Both the position numbers and the translations under genes were made by a program. From assembly GCA_964604955.1 (NCBI GenBank), contig CAZSBE010000134.1:1-7020 (forward strand): 7,020 nucleotides of DNA, written 5' to 3'. The notes beneath the pieces are model-generated. The model was not told the origin of the DNA, made no database searches, and saw only the letters and a list, made by a program, of their open reading frames with translations. This stretch comes from JALGWA01 sp964604955. Its GTDB lineage: Bacteria; Arandabacterota; Arandabacteria; Arandabacterales; JALGWA01. This document shows, piece after piece, positions 1 to 5,892 of this stretch (positions are counted from its first letter, which is position 1; each line of letters begins with the position of its first letter).

Positions 1-5
1 GGTCC

Positions 6-30
6 GCGGGCCCCCCCCAGGGGCGCCCGC
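6..30 (-). terminator. GC-rich hairpin downstream of argS, possible terminator
   Basis: Bases 6-11 (GCGGGC) and 25-30 (GCCCGC) are perfect inverse complements. Between them a C-run at 12-18 can pair with GGGG at 20-23, so a long, very stable GC stem with a tight loop is possible about 50 nt past the argS stop codon. No T-tract follows on the minus strand inside the window, so this is not a classical intrinsic terminator. It could stop transcription weakly, protect a 3' end, or be part of a repeat element cut by the window edge. Confidence 0.3.
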
Positions 31-57
31 CCCCGGCCGTATTGGTGCATTACCCGA

Positions 58-83
58 CCTGACCCCTCTACCTGACCCCTCTA
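58..83 (-). repeat. 13-bp perfect tandem duplication overlapping the argS stop codon
   Basis: The 13-mer CCTGACCCCTCTA occurs twice back to back, at 58-70 and 71-83. The second copy contains the TAG stop of argS (81-83 on the minus strand). The adjoining GACCTGACCCC word resembles, from memory, the ends of REP-like palindromes associated with RAYT/IS200-like transposases in some bacterial genomes. No transposase is visible here, so that link is inference. Confidence 0.6.
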
Positions 84-2126
84 CATGGATTCGGGGGCGG
101 AGATGCCGAGCAGCGACAGCGCGCCGCGGAGCACGGTGCGCGTGGCCCAGACCAGGAAGAGCCGGGCCTCCGAGATCTGGCGGTCGTCCGTGATGACGCG
201 GTGGTGATGGTAGAAACGGTGGAAGCGGCCCGCGAGGTCCATCACGTAGGTGGTCAGCCTGTGGGGCTCCAGATTGATTGCGCTCCAGAACACGTTCTCG
301 TCGAAGTCCGCCAACCCCTTTATGAGATCCCATTCCTCTTCCTTGTCGAGAAGAGTGAGATCGGCGTCCGGCGGCGGGACGATCTCGTAGCCGTTCTCGC
401 GCGCGAAGTTGATCATGCTCGATATTCTGGCGTGGGCGTATTGGACGTAGAAAACGGGATTCTCATCCGTGGCCTTCTTGGCGAGGTCGAGGTCGAAATC
501 CAGGTGGCTGTTCGAGCGGCGCATGAGGAAGAAGAAACGCGCAGCGTCCGGTCCGACCTCCTCTACCACATCATCCAGCGTAACGTACTCGCCGGCACGC
601 TTCGACATGACGACGCGCTGGCCGTCCTTGAGAAGATTGACCTGCTGGACTATGAGGACATTGAGCCAGTCTTCGTCAATCTCCAGGTCCGGTATGACTT
701 CCGACATGATCTGCATGGCCTTCTTCATCCTGGCGATATGGCCGTGATGGTCCGGGCCCCAGATGTCGATGACGCCCTCGAAGCCCCGCTGCCTCTTATA
801 GACGTGATAGGCTATATCCGACAGGAAATAAGTGAACTGCCCGTTAGAGCGACGGATGACCCATTCTTCACTGTCCTCATCCTCCGCCCCCTTGAGCCAG
901 ACCGCCCCGTCCTTCTCGACCACGAAGCGCCCGTCTTTGGTGAGTATCTCGTAAACTTCATCGATGAGATCGCAGAGGTGCGATTCCCAGACCCATTCGT
1001 CGAACTTCGGCCCACCCTCGAACCTTGCGCCGAACTTCTCCAGCGTGGCCTGCTGGCCCTTGACGATCTCTTCAACCGCGAACCTCTCGAAGTCGAAGGC
1101 CTTGTTGGCGACGGCCTCTCCCAGGAACACCTGCTCGGCCGGCGCGCCCTGGCCGCTCTTCTTGACGACCCTCTCCAGCGGGCAGGACAACGCGAACTCA
1201 CGGAAGCGCTCTATAAGGGAGAGCTTGCCCTTCATTTCGTCGTAAGTGAGATCCTTGACCGAGAGGTCGCAGACGTACACCGGCGCCCAGAACGGCCTGA
1301 GCTCGACGTCGAACTCGGCCCTGTAGGCAATATGCTCTTCGAGCCAGAGCTTGTCGTTTTCATCCGTGGGGCCCTTGCTCGCAGCCTCGCTCACGAGGAA
1401 CCGGAGTATGCAGTCGTCAAGCATGCTTACCGGTATTTCCTCGTCAAACAGCATCTCGCTCTGGGCCATCCGGTTCGCCCAGTCGGCGAACTCCTTTATC
1501 TTGCCCGCGATATCGATCAGGTGCCGGCCGGGATATCCGCCCTCGGGGATCTCGGCCTGCTGGCCCATGAGCTGGCGGAACCTGGCCTCGAGCGACAGGC
1601 CCAGAAGCTCGACCTGGCGGCCCTGGTCGTTTACATAGAACTCGCTCTTCGCCTCGAAGCCTATGCGCTTGAGCAGCCTGACCAGCGAATCGCCGACCGC
1701 AGCCGCGCGCGCGCTCACCACGTTGAGCGGCCCGGTGGGATTCGCGCTGACGTATTCGACCTGAACGGGCTTCCCCTGGCCTATCGTGAAGGAGGCGCAG
1801 TTCTCGTCGCAGTCCCAGCCCGCTATCTCGTTGAGCTTCTCTATATAGGCGCAGGAAGCGACCCTCATGTTTATGAAACCCGGCTTCCTGATATCCACCG
1901 AATCGATAAGCCCCGACGGAATCTCCAGGGCACTGACGATCTTCTCGGCGACCTCCAGCGGTTTATCGCCCGTGGACTTGGAGGCGATCATCGCCAGGTT
2001 GGTGGCGAAGTCGCCGAACGATTTCTCGCGCGGCTTGTTCACCTCGAAATGGAGCTCCCCCAGGGACGGGTACACGCGCCCCAGCACTTCCCGCAGCTCC
2101 TTCTCGATTTCCTGCCTTATGTTCAC
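81..2126 (-). CDS. argS: Arginyl-tRNA synthetase (class I), divergent, with large core insertion
   Basis: This enzyme charges tRNA-Arg with arginine in the cytoplasm. At 681 aa it is about 100 aa longer than typical bacterial ArgRS (roughly 550-590). An N-terminal Arg-tRNA-synthetase N domain spans about 1-95. The catalytic core begins with SANPTGPL (127-134). The following HIGH position reads NVVS (135-138), so both histidines and the glycine are replaced. GPDHHG (457-462) and the KMSKS-type loop VMSKR (506-510) are intact. The C-terminal DALR anticodon-binding domain (about 557-681, with YVQYAHAR) ends in SAPESM as usual for the family. The extra sequence lies between the IDIA segment near 203-206 and ERFAVEEI near 347. 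The start is GTG at 2126, with AGAGG 9 nt upstream. It overlaps the rsfS stop by 4 nt (GTGA), implying translational coupling. Identity as ArgRS is secure; the HIGH loss is real in frame, since the flanking conserved residues stay in register. Confidence 0.96.
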   Translation of the reverse strand: MNIRQEIEKELREVLGRVYPSLGELHFEVNKPREKSFGDFATNLAMIASKSTGDKPLEVAEKIVSALEIPSGLIDSVDIRKPGFINMRVASCAYIEKLNEIAGWDCDENCASFTIGQGKPVQVEYVSANPTGPLNVVSARAAAVGDSLVRLLKRIGFEAKSEFYVNDQGRQVELLGLSLEARFRQLMGQQAEIPEGGYPGRHLIDIAGKIKEFADWANRMAQSEMLFDEEIPVSMLDDCILRFLVSEAASKGPTDENDKLWLEEHIAYRAEFDVELRPFWAPVYVCDLSVKDLTYDEMKGKLSLIERFREFALSCPLERVVKKSGQGAPAEQVFLGEAVANKAFDFERFAVEEIVKGQQATLEKFGARFEGGPKFDEWVWESHLCDLIDEVYEILTKDGRFVVEKDGAVWLKGAEDEDSEEWVIRRSNGQFTYFLSDIAYHVYKRQRGFEGVIDIWGPDHHGHIARMKKAMQIMSEVIPDLEIDEDWLNVLIVQQVNLLKDGQRVVMSKRAGEYVTLDDVVEEVGPDAARFFFLMRRSNSHLDFDLDLAKKATDENPVFYVQYAHARISSMINFARENGYEIVPPPDADLTLLDKEEEWDLIKGLADFDENVFWSAINLEPHRLTTYVMDLAGRFHRFYHHHRVITDDRQISEARLFLVWATRTVLRGALSLLGISAPESM

Positions 2127-2491
2127 TTCCTGCCGCCTCTCACCGGTGGCTTGATCTCCTCAGCGGGGGCGTCGCCCCAGAGGGTTTCGAGCGAATAGAA
2201 CTTGCGTGTGACATCGCTGAACACGTGCACCACGACGTTGACATAGTCGATCAGGACCCAGCTTCCCACCGAGTGGCCTTCGACATGCCAGGCTCTGGTC
2301 TTCTTCTTCTTTCTCATCCCCTCGACGATATTGTCGGCAATTGCTCTGACATGCTTATCGGTGGATCCGCTGCATACGACGAAGTAGTCGGTCGGGGCGT
2401 TGAGTTTGCGAAGGTCGATGATGATTACGTCTTCGGCCTTCTTTTCCAGAGCGAGCCTGGTGCAGGCTCTCGCGAGAGCCTTGGGTGCCAA
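2123..2491 (-). CDS. rsfS: Ribosomal silencing factor RsfS (Iojap/YbeB family)
   Basis: RsfS binds ribosomal protein uL14 on the large subunit, blocks subunit joining and lowers translation in starvation. The protein is 122 aa, normal for the family, and shows the family line: KAEDVIIIDLRKL (17-29), DYFVVCSGST (35-44), HVEGH, SWVLIDY, VVVHVF, and the C-terminal FYSLETLWGDAP. The usual DYGDVVVHVF segment reads DYVNVVVHVF here. The start at 2491 is TTG, 14 nt beyond a strong GGGAGG. An in-frame ATT at 2500-2498 lies only 5 nt from that site, so the true start may be ATT, adding 3 residues. The stop overlaps the argS GTG. RsfS usually sits with nadD or other housekeeping genes; coupling directly to argS is a local arrangement. 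Confidence 0.95.
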   Translation of the reverse strand: MAPKALARACTRLALEKKAEDVIIIDLRKLNAPTDYFVVCSGSTDKHVRAIADNIVEGMRKKKKTRAWHVEGHSVGSWVLIDYVNVVVHVFSDVTRKFYSLETLWGDAPAEEIKPPVRGGRK

Positions 2492-2499
2492 TCCGGGAA

Positions 2500-2940
2500 T
2501 CAGGGCCTCCCTTCCTTTGAGCCCCCGGAGCCGAGGACACTTGTTATTTTCGGCAGCTGCTTCGAGAAGTATACCTTCTCTAAGTACCCGATGAGCAGGA
2601 CCGAACCGGCGACCAGGACGGCCGCCATGAGCACGGCGCCGGACACCGGCCCCATCCCGGCGGCCGGCAGCAGATAATAACCCGCGAGGGCGCCGACCAG
2701 GCCGGCGATGATCGGGACAATGTACAGGAGAAAGGCTGCCGCCACTGCGAATCCCGGAGCCGTCTCGACCTCCACCCTGTCACCGACATCCGCGCCGATG
2801 CCGTTGATCACTTTCAGTTCTTTCCGTTTCTTTCCGATCGTCGCCAGGCAGGCACCGCACTTGTTGCATTCGACATGCTGACCGATCGCAACCTCAGCGA
2901 AGTCTCCCTCGGCGGCGACAACATAGCCAATCTGTCTCAT
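2500..2940 (-). CDS. RseC/MucC-family membrane protein (SoxR-reducing system RseC-like)
   Basis: The protein is 146 aa. The N-terminal cytoplasmic part (1-60) has the family's Cys cluster, here C25-x2-C28-x2-C31, and a small beta-rich segment. Two membrane helices follow at about 65-90 and 95-118, then a basic tail ending in YFSKQLPKI. RseC-family proteins belong to the SoxR-reducing (Rsx/Rnf) system or to the sigma-E regulon in proteobacteria, and elsewhere occur near Rnf and ApbE genes. Their exact chemistry is not settled, but the cysteines suggest metal or redox binding. The start is ATG with only a weak AGG upstream. The gene lies 34 nt after the Gx-transporter gene and runs into rsfS. 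In this context a role in membrane redox or flavoprotein assembly is likelier than sigma-E control, since no rpoE/rseA/rseB are present. Confidence 0.85.
   Translation of the reverse strand: MRQIGYVVAAEGDFAEVAIGQHVECNKCGACLATIGKKRKELKVINGIGADVGDRVEVETAPGFAVAAAFLLYIVPIIAGLVGALAGYYLLPAAGMGPVSGAVLMAAVLVAGSVLLIGYLEKVYFSKQLPKITSVLGSGGSKEGRP
2506..2511 (-). promoter_or_regulatory. Ribosome binding site for rsfS, bears on its start codon
   Basis: GGGAGG on the minus strand lies within the last codons of the RseC-family gene. It is 14 nt from the TTG start at 2491 but 5 nt from an in-frame ATT (2500-2498) that shares its A with the upstream TGA stop. The spacing favours ATT or a coupled restart over TTG. 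Confidence 0.5.
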
Positions 2941-2974
2941 TCTGACAAGAACCTACTCTACCCGGATGTTCCTA

Positions 2975-3469
2975 TCAAGAGCAACCTTTTTTGATCAGCC
3001 GGGCGCCCAGGAGCCCCGTCAGGAATCCCACGGCCGCGCCCAGTATCATGAACGTGCCGAGGAGCTCGCGGGGCACGCCGCCTCCGGTGAACAGGACGGC
3101 GAACACGCAGATCTGAACGGCATTGTTCGCGACTGCGCCCGCGACGCTGGCGCCTATTACCGAAAGGGGCGGCACGGCCCGCGCACGGGCGACGCCCATG
3201 ACCAGAAGCGCGGCGAGGCCCCCTGCCAGTGACATCAGAAAGGCGGGGCTCATGACGGTGCCCAGCAGGAGGTTTCCGGCCACGATCCTGACGAGCGTTA
3301 CGAGCAGGGCTTCGGTGAACCCGAAGCCGAAAAGGGCGATCAGGACCACGACATTGGAGAGCCCGACCCTGGCCCAGGGTACGGGGACGGGGATGAAGCT
3401 CTCGAAGACGTAAACCGCCACCGCGCATGCCGACAGCACTCCGATTCTCGAAAGCCTCTTCGCTTGCAT
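2975..3469 (-). CDS. Gx transporter family membrane protein ('heptaprenyl diphosphate synthase component I')
   Basis: The protein is 164 aa, very hydrophobic, with about five membrane segments (near 7-27, 37-58, 62-94, 102-127, 134-158) and a basic C-terminus. The diagnostic stretch ESFIPVPVPWARVGLSN (23-39) and the GxxxxPAFLMSLAGG region (70-84) place it in the family annotated as heptaprenyl diphosphate synthase component I or Gx transporter (PF07456). Its hydrophobicity and size resemble ECF-transporter substrate-binding S components. The substrate is unknown; in this setting an isoprenoid, quinone or flavin precursor is conceivable, but that is inference. The ATG start has a strong GGGGAGAGG 4 nt upstream. 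It follows the NusG-II gene by 23 nt, the usual family pairing. Confidence 0.85.
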   Translation of the reverse strand: MQAKRLSRIGVLSACAVAVYVFESFIPVPVPWARVGLSNVVVLIALFGFGFTEALLVTLVRIVAGNLLLGTVMSPAFLMSLAGGLAALLVMGVARARAVPPLSVIGASVAGAVANNAVQICVFAVLFTGGGVPRELLGTFMILGAAVGFLTGLLGARLIKKGCS

Positions 3470-3486
3470 GGCCCTCTCCCCGACCG

Positions 3487-3499
3487 GCCCTGTCAGGGC
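3487..3499. repeat. Perfect 6-bp inverted repeat spanning a stop codon
   Basis: GCCCTG (3487-3492) and CAGGGC (3494-3499) flank a single base. The repeat spans the TGA stop of the NusG-II gene, just upstream of the Gx gene's ribosome site. As RNA it could form a 4-bp stem with a 5-nt loop. It has no T-tract, so a terminator is unlikely. It may be coincidence. Confidence 0.3.
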
Positions 3500-3858
3500 A
3501 CTATGGCGTCGAAGGCTGGCTCGCCGCTAATCCTGGCCGACACCCCGTTGGGGACACAGACAATGTAGTCGCCCCTGATCGCGATCCTCCCCCGCTCGAT
3601 GCATACCTTGTGGCGGCACGGTGACGAAACGAACTCGAGCTCGCCGCCGCCCACCTTTATGGTGGTCTCACCGAGCGCGCCCCTGATGACCAGGATGCGG
3701 TCCTCGGAAAGGCTCACCACCCTCGTCGTGTCATTCACGCTCCTGATTATGGCGGCATCGCCGCGAAGAACCTCATGGCCGGGCGAAGTCATGAGCAAAA
3801 CCCCTGCGGCTGCCAGAACACCTGTGAGCACGATGTCAGCGATGCTCGGCCTGATCAC
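3493..3858 (-). CDS. NusG domain II-containing protein (DUF1312 family), membrane-anchored
   Basis: The protein is 121 aa. An N-terminal signal-anchor helix (about 8-24) is followed by a small domain outside the membrane. The family marks are SSPCRHKVC (78-86), then GRIAIRGDYIVCVPN (90-104), with cysteines at 81, 86 and 101. This matches the NusG_II family (PF07009), which is unrelated in role to the transcription factor NusG beyond sharing the domain fold. The family is usually found beside a Gx-transporter gene and often near ApbE, as here. The function is not established; an extracytoplasmic accessory or redox role is inferred from the cysteines and neighbours. The start is GTG with GAGAGG 5 nt upstream. 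It overlaps the apbE stop by 4 nt (GTGA), so translation is probably coupled. Confidence 0.87.
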   Translation of the reverse strand: MIRPSIADIVLTGVLAAAGVLLMTSPGHEVLRGDAAIIRSVNDTTRVVSLSEDRILVIRGALGETTIKVGGGELEFVSSPCRHKVCIERGRIAIRGDYIVCVPNGVSARISGEPAFDAIVP

Positions 3859-4835
3859 TCCGACCTCTCGAATGAGTCGGCGATTCCGCTGGTCGTTACG
3901 ACCTCGAGGTCCTCGCCGAAGACGAAAACGGCTTCGATCCCCGGCAGGGCTTCTGCCGCCTCCAGGGCCCCGTTCCTGCCCATTACGAAGAGCCCCGTTG
4001 CAAGCGCGTCGCAGAGTCCCGCGTCCTTCCCTATCACCGTCACGCTGACCGAGCCTCTCGAAGGCATGCCGTCCCTGGGGTCGAGGATGTGATGGTATCT
4101 GATCCCATTATGAATGAAGGAACGCTCGTAGTCGCCGGAGGTGGCGACTGAGACCGGTCCCACGCCCAGGACTCCCAGGAAGGCGTCCCGCCTTCTCGGA
4201 TGCCGCACGGCGATGCGCCAGAGCCCGCCGCCAGGTTTCTCTCCGACTATCTTGAGGTCGCCGCCTGCATTTATGAGCGCGGCCTCAAAACCCAGGCGCA
4301 CTATGACCGCAGCCGCCAGCTCGAGCGCGTAGCCCTTTGCCACACCGCCGATGTCCAGAACGCACGCTCCCTCCCCCGGGGAGCCGCCGCGGGCCAGGTA
4401 CTTCTCGAGCCCCACGCTGCCCAGCGCGGCCTCTACTGAGTCCGGATCCGGGGGGGCCGCATCGGGGTAGAATTCCCAGAGCCTGGACACGGCGCCTATC
4501 GTGGGATCGAACAGCCCCTTCGTCTGTCTCCATGCGATGCGGCTTCTCGCCATTATGCTGTCGGCTTCGGGCGTCTGAAGAACGCGTTTTTCGGCGGGCG
4601 TGACAAGTCCGTCCCCCAGGAGGTCGTCTATTCCGGCGATTACGGCAAAGGCCGAATCGAGGCCGGCCTCTCCGCTGACGCTGCCCTCGCCCCAGATATG
4701 GATCTCCACGAAAGTGTCCATCATCATCCTGGAGTCATAGTACTCCGGAACACTGCGGTTCCTGTCTCGCGTCAGCGTGAAGACCAGAAGGATGACTACG
4801 ATCACGAGGGGAATCGCGTAATTGTATCTCTTCAT
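3855..4835 (-). CDS. apbE: FAD:protein FMN transferase ApbE, membrane-anchored
   Basis: ApbE splits FAD and attaches FMN by a phosphoester bond to Thr/Ser of target proteins such as RnfG/RnfD, NqrB/NqrC and FMN-binding-domain proteins, on the outer face of the membrane. Counting from the chosen start (326 aa): an anchor helix near 6-21 with no lipobox Cys; MMMDTFVEI (37-45); DPTIGAVSRLW (110-120); LDIGGVAKGY (160-169); NAGGD (189-193); SGDYERSF (233-240); HILDPRDG (249-256); and CDALAT (275-280), which carries the metal-binding Asp/Thr residues. I prefer the ATG at 4835, 10 nt after the polyprenyl synthase stop, because the protein then begins MKRYNYAIP directly before the helix. An ATG at 4868 would add 11 residues and overlap the upstream gene by 23 nt without a visible ribosome site. 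No ApbE target is encoded in the window. Confidence 0.94.
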   Translation of the reverse strand: MKRYNYAIPLVIVVILLVFTLTRDRNRSVPEYYDSRMMMDTFVEIHIWGEGSVSGEAGLDSAFAVIAGIDDLLGDGLVTPAEKRVLQTPEADSIMARSRIAWRQTKGLFDPTIGAVSRLWEFYPDAAPPDPDSVEAALGSVGLEKYLARGGSPGEGACVLDIGGVAKGYALELAAAVIVRLGFEAALINAGGDLKIVGEKPGGGLWRIAVRHPRRRDAFLGVLGVGPVSVATSGDYERSFIHNGIRYHHILDPRDGMPSRGSVSVTVIGKDAGLCDALATGLFVMGRNGALEAAEALPGIEAVFVFGEDLEVVTTSGIADSFERSE

Positions 4836-4845
4836 AATGCGGGTT

Positions 4846-5835
4846 CTACTTCTGCCTGGAGACGACATAGTCGGCCAACAACATCAGCGATGTCTTGGCC
4901 GCCGAGTCTTCGAGGCCGCCGATGCTGGACTTGGCGCTCTCCGCGAGCCGGCCGCAGAGGTCGCGCGAGTAATCCACACCGCCGCGCGCTTTCACAAACT
5001 CGACGATGCCGGTCCAGCCGCCCTTCTCGAACGCCCCTCCGCAGACAAACTCCCTTATGGCTGACGCCTCTCCGGCGGGCGCGTTCCCCAGGGCGGCGAT
5101 AAGCGGGAGCGTAACGCGGCCGTCCCTGACATCGTTGCCCACGGGTTTCCCCATACGTTCGACGTCGCCCACGAAATCCAGCACGTCGTCGATTATCTGA
5201 AACGCCGTCCCCAGGCTCTCGCCGTACGCGCTGAGGCCGTCCCTCGCTGCGCGCGGGAGTCCGCCTATCACGGCCCCGGCTTCGCAGGCCGAGGAGAAGA
5301 GGGCCGCGGTCTTGTCGCGAATCATGGCGAGATAGGACTCCTCGGTAATGTCGCAATCGCCGCGCTGGTCCATCTGGTACATTTCCCCGAACGTCATCCT
5401 GTCCGAACCCCTGACGAGCACCCGGGCGACTTCCTTGAGGCCGGACTCATGCAGGAGCATGAAGGCCCTGCAGAACAGATGGTCTCCCATGATGACCGAG
5501 ACCTGCTCGTCCCAGAGATTGTTGACCGTTGGAAGCCCGCGCCTCAGATGGCTCTTGTCGATTGAGTCGTCGTGAAGCAGCGTCGCCGTGTGAATGAGCT
5601 CGATGGCAACGCCGGCCCTGACGGCCGCCTCGGGATCGGGGTTCCCGACGTGCGAACAGAGGAAGACGAGCGCCGGCCGCACGCGCTTGCCCCTGATAGC
5701 CAGAAGGTGCTCGCCTATACCGTGGACGAGCGCAACGTCCGACTTGAGAATCTTCTCGAGCTCTCTTTCAAGAAGCCCGAGCTCCTTCCTGATCGGGCAA
5801 TATATCTGGTCGGTGTGGATGGAAGTCGACGCCAT
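4846..5835 (-). CDS. Trans-polyprenyl diphosphate synthase (long-chain, IspB/HepT type)
   Basis: This enzyme condenses isopentenyl diphosphate onto an allylic starter to build the long isoprenoid tail of quinones. It is 329 aa, normal for the family and all helical. Visible motifs are GKRVRP (49-54), the first aspartate-rich motif DDSID (89-93, in HTATLLHDD), RRG (98-100), and the second aspartate-rich motif DDVLD (216-220, in QIIDDVLD). GKPVGNDVRDGRVTLP (229-244) follows, with the usual Lys of the 'GK-TLP' segment replaced by Arg. A small Ala five residues before the first Asp-rich motif fits a long product chain (C30 or more); the exact length cannot be read from sequence. The ATG start has AGGGGG just upstream and its own promoter-like sequence. 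The MenA-like gene upstream is the obvious consumer of its product. Confidence 0.95.
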   Translation of the reverse strand: MASTSIHTDQIYCPIRKELGLLERELEKILKSDVALVHGIGEHLLAIRGKRVRPALVFLCSHVGNPDPEAAVRAGVAIELIHTATLLHDDSIDKSHLRRGLPTVNNLWDEQVSVIMGDHLFCRAFMLLHESGLKEVARVLVRGSDRMTFGEMYQMDQRGDCDITEESYLAMIRDKTAALFSSACEAGAVIGGLPRAARDGLSAYGESLGTAFQIIDDVLDFVGDVERMGKPVGNDVRDGRVTLPLIAALGNAPAGEASAIREFVCGGAFEKGGWTGIVEFVKARGGVDYSRDLCGRLAESAKSSIGGLEDSAAKTSLMLLADYVVSRQK

Positions 5836-5856
5836 GAGCCCCCTTTTGCGTAATCA

Positions 5857-5885
5857 ATCCTAATGCCTCTCAGGTTGCGTGTCAA
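5857..5885 (-). promoter_or_regulatory. Sigma-70-type promoter upstream of the polyprenyl synthase gene
   Basis: On the minus strand, TTGACA (5885-5880, a perfect -35) is separated by exactly 17 nt from TAGGAT (5862-5857), a -10 matching TATAAT at four positions including the key T1, A2 and T6. It fills the only sizeable gap inside the cluster (57 nt). It would start transcription about 14-15 nt before the ATG of the polyprenyl synthase, leaving a short leader with AGGGGG as ribosome site. It would drive the polyprenyl synthase, apbE, NusG-II, Gx, RseC, rsfS and argS genes independently of menA. Confidence 0.65.
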
Positions 5886-5892
5886 TTCATGC

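Noticed and set aside
1713..1724. A local frameshift or sequencing error as the cause of the missing HIGH motif
   Set aside because: Conserved residues directly before (SANPTGPL) and after (RAAAVGD) are in the same frame, so no compensating indel is needed; several independent base substitutions would be required.
201..2198. A 665-codon open frame on the plus strand, antisense to argS
   Set aside because: It mirrors argS almost end to end, has no recognisable domain and an unnatural acidic/Leu-Val-rich composition, as expected from an antisense frame in GC-rich codon usage. ArgRS is unmistakable on the other strand.
2225..2677. Plus-strand open frame of 150 codons across rsfS and the RseC-like gene
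   Set aside because: It lies antisense to two well-supported genes and has no recognisable motifs.
3493..3858. Transcription factor NusG
   Set aside because: Only the NusG-II fold is present, behind a membrane anchor and with family cysteines; there is no NGN or KOW arrangement.
4836..4868. Upstream ATG start of apbE at 4868
   Set aside because: It would overlap the polyprenyl synthase by 23 nt, lacks a ribosome site, and adds 11 polar residues before an otherwise ordinary signal-anchor start.
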